Assembly: GCA_038380435.1 (NCBI GenBank)
Contig: JAWZYU010000020.1
Span: 48,082,307-48,146,306, forward strand
Reading direction: 5' to 3'
Origin: Ryuthela nishihirai
Taxonomy: Eukaryota; Arthropoda; Arachnida; Araneae; Heptathelidae
DNA: 64,000 nucleotides
Position 1 is the stretch's first letter; each line of letters starts with the position of its first letter. Below are positions 62,914 to 64,000 of the stretch, piece after piece. The position numbers and the translations under genes were made by a program. The notes beneath the pieces were generated by a model. The model had not been told where the DNA came from, made no database searches, and was given only the letters and a program-made list of their open reading frames with translations.

Positions 62914-63105
62914 AGTAGCGCGCTTGGCTACTGATCTAAGGGACCTGGGTTCGAGCCCCGGATAAGGCATGGATGTTCGTATTGTTTTATGCTGAGGTCC
63001 TGCCATCCTCTCAGATTTTCTACTGTGGCATATAAACTGACAGGCTCCTGTCAGACCTCTGTGGCAAGCAGCTGCTTGAGGGGGTATTTATTTATTTATT
63101 TATTA
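62914..63105 (+). mobile_element. SINE-B copy 10, slightly 5'-truncated
   Basis: It begins GTAGCGCGCTTGGCTACTG, just after where box A would be, then GGTTCGAGCCCCGG (box B) and a near-consensus body. It ends in a clean (TTTA)n tail: GGTATTTATTTATTTATTTA. It shows the tail type of the family best. Confidence 0.92.
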
Positions 63106-63614
63106 AAGAGATTTTCGGCATCCTGGCCATGCTTTTTAAACATTGGCAAATTTTACATTTTTTCACTTTTAGAGCATAGAGGATGATAAGCATTTTTATT
63201 TTACTTTTAATTTATGTATATACCATTTCATTATAAAAGAATATTATAATTCAATCTGTTATATTTTATTAAATAATTAAATAAAAATAATAATTGTGCT
63301 TTCAAAGTGTGAAGAAACGCTCAAAGTTTCATTGTTACGACGACATGGATTTAGTACCATATGGTGGCATTAATATCACATGTAAGCTCTTAAATGCCAA
63401 TTTTTCAAGTCTATGTATTGATAGAGGTGAATCGAGTTTGTGACCCCATCGTTTATTTCGAACTTACTTTAGCTATTGTAAGAGTTACATCAGAGTGTGC
63501 CTTCGTCAAATTTGCATAAAATTTAAGTGATTTAATTTGCCTAATATTTAACTCAGATCTATTTTTAAATCGCCCAAAGGAAAATAATTTATTCATTGAA
63601 ACTATATTAAAATA
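63106..63614. other. AT-rich, nothing recognised
   Basis: No features recognised before the Tc1-like terminus. The 84-codon minus frame (63453-63707) spans the boundary and is not a gene. Confidence 0.35.
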
Positions 63615-64000
63615 CACTGCGCGACATTGAAATTGCTCCATCCAGAAGGAGTGAGGGGATAGGGATGATATGTAGCACACACATAGCAGTACATATTGGC
63701 ATACCATGATTAATTTGAAGCCATTGATAGCGGTTAGAAGATGAGATAATGCAACACAATGTGACTGCCTCAGTAGGTGGTTGCACCGCCGTGAACTTCA
63801 ATACAGCAGCAATACGGCGTGGCATGGAATCATACAGTCGACGGATATGGTTCTGAGGAATTGCACACCAAGCAGCATTGACTTGCTCCCAAAATTCTTC
63901 GAGATTTTTCGTGCTGGCCGGTGAGAGGATTGCACACGTCGTCCAATGTGGTCCCAAAGTTTTTCTATTGGGGAAAAATCTGGAGATCGTGCTGGCCATG
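63615..64000 (-). mobile_element. Tc1-like transposon, 3' end, cut by the window edge
   Basis: On minus from the window edge, one frame gives WPARSPDFSPIEKLWDHIGR, containing the third catalytic residue (the Glu of SPIE) and the conserved LWD block. After a frameshift near 63930 it continues LEEFWEQVNAAWCAIPQNHI and RRLYDSMPRRIAAVLKF, the standard C-terminus of Tc1-like enzymes. The end CACTGCGCGACATTGAAATT follows TA at 63613-63614. The N-terminus and first two Asp blocks lie outside the window. At least one frameshift makes it a pseudogene. Confidence 0.9.

Overview
The window looks like repeat-rich, AT-rich nuclear DNA from an animal, most likely an arthropod and plausibly a spider or another arachnid. 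That guess rests on the mix of tRNA-derived SINEs, mariner, Tc1 and DD41D (rosa-like) transposases, hAT-type MITEs and RNase H-bearing LINE remains, together with the absence of any bacterial gene organisation. The taxonomic inference is weak. I found no host protein-coding gene, rRNA gene or true tRNA gene that I can defend. The longest open frames are 100-170 codons, and most fall inside repeats. The window is probably intergenic or intronic.

Two tRNA-derived SINE families dominate. SINE-A (about 400 bp, about 28 copies or fragments) has a tRNA-like head with box A TGGCTCAGTCG and box B GGTTCGAGTCC, a long conserved body, and a tail of the AAAACAACCCAACC type. Five insertions have 11-13 bp target-site duplications that I could find by eye (8.4, 27.1, 33.7, 52.1 and 56.9 kb). 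SINE-B (about 200 bp, about 10 copies) has a tRNA-Ser/Leu-like head with box A TGGCCGAGTGG and a (TTTA)n tail.

Layout. 0-5.3 kb: a direct duplication, a 23-bp palindromic satellite (2.65-3.28 kb) that has captured pieces of a nearby mariner relic, the relic itself (4.1-4.9 kb), a 27-bp tandem repeat and three SINE-B copies. 5.3-11 kb: mostly unrecognised DNA with two decayed minisatellites at 6.8-7.5 kb. 11-13.9 kb: a SINE-A cluster, a 30-bp minisatellite starting where a SINE-A tail ends, and a decayed short repeat. 15-17 kb: a SINE-B nested in a MITE and a jockey-like RT fragment. 19-30.6 kb: MITEs, SINE-A copies, long inverted repeats and a 70-bp tandem array. 31.6-35.3 kb: a tandem pair of an unclassified 380-bp element, SINE-A copies and a 64-bp duplication. 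37-44.8 kb: MITEs with long terminal inverted repeats, a full-length but inactivated DD41D transposon, a near-perfect 203-bp palindrome, a hAT MITE with an 8-bp target duplication and a Tc1 pseudogene. 45.1-46.6 kb: the 3' part of a LINE with an intact RNase H active site. 47.7-50.4 kb: a nested TIR element and a MITE. 52-63 kb: further SINE-A copies, some nested, a palindrome-rich element, a second hAT MITE, a 118-bp tandem array and a 40-bp array. 63.6 kb to the end: the C-terminal end of another Tc1 transposase cut by the window edge.

Nothing here suggests a working multi-gene system. The most interesting structure is the palindromic satellite at 2.65-3.28 kb. It holds three copies (91, 31 and 12 bp) of one mariner segment that share a left breakpoint. 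The 91-bp copy is identical to a source lying 1.2 kb away in inverted orientation, which looks like repeated template switching.
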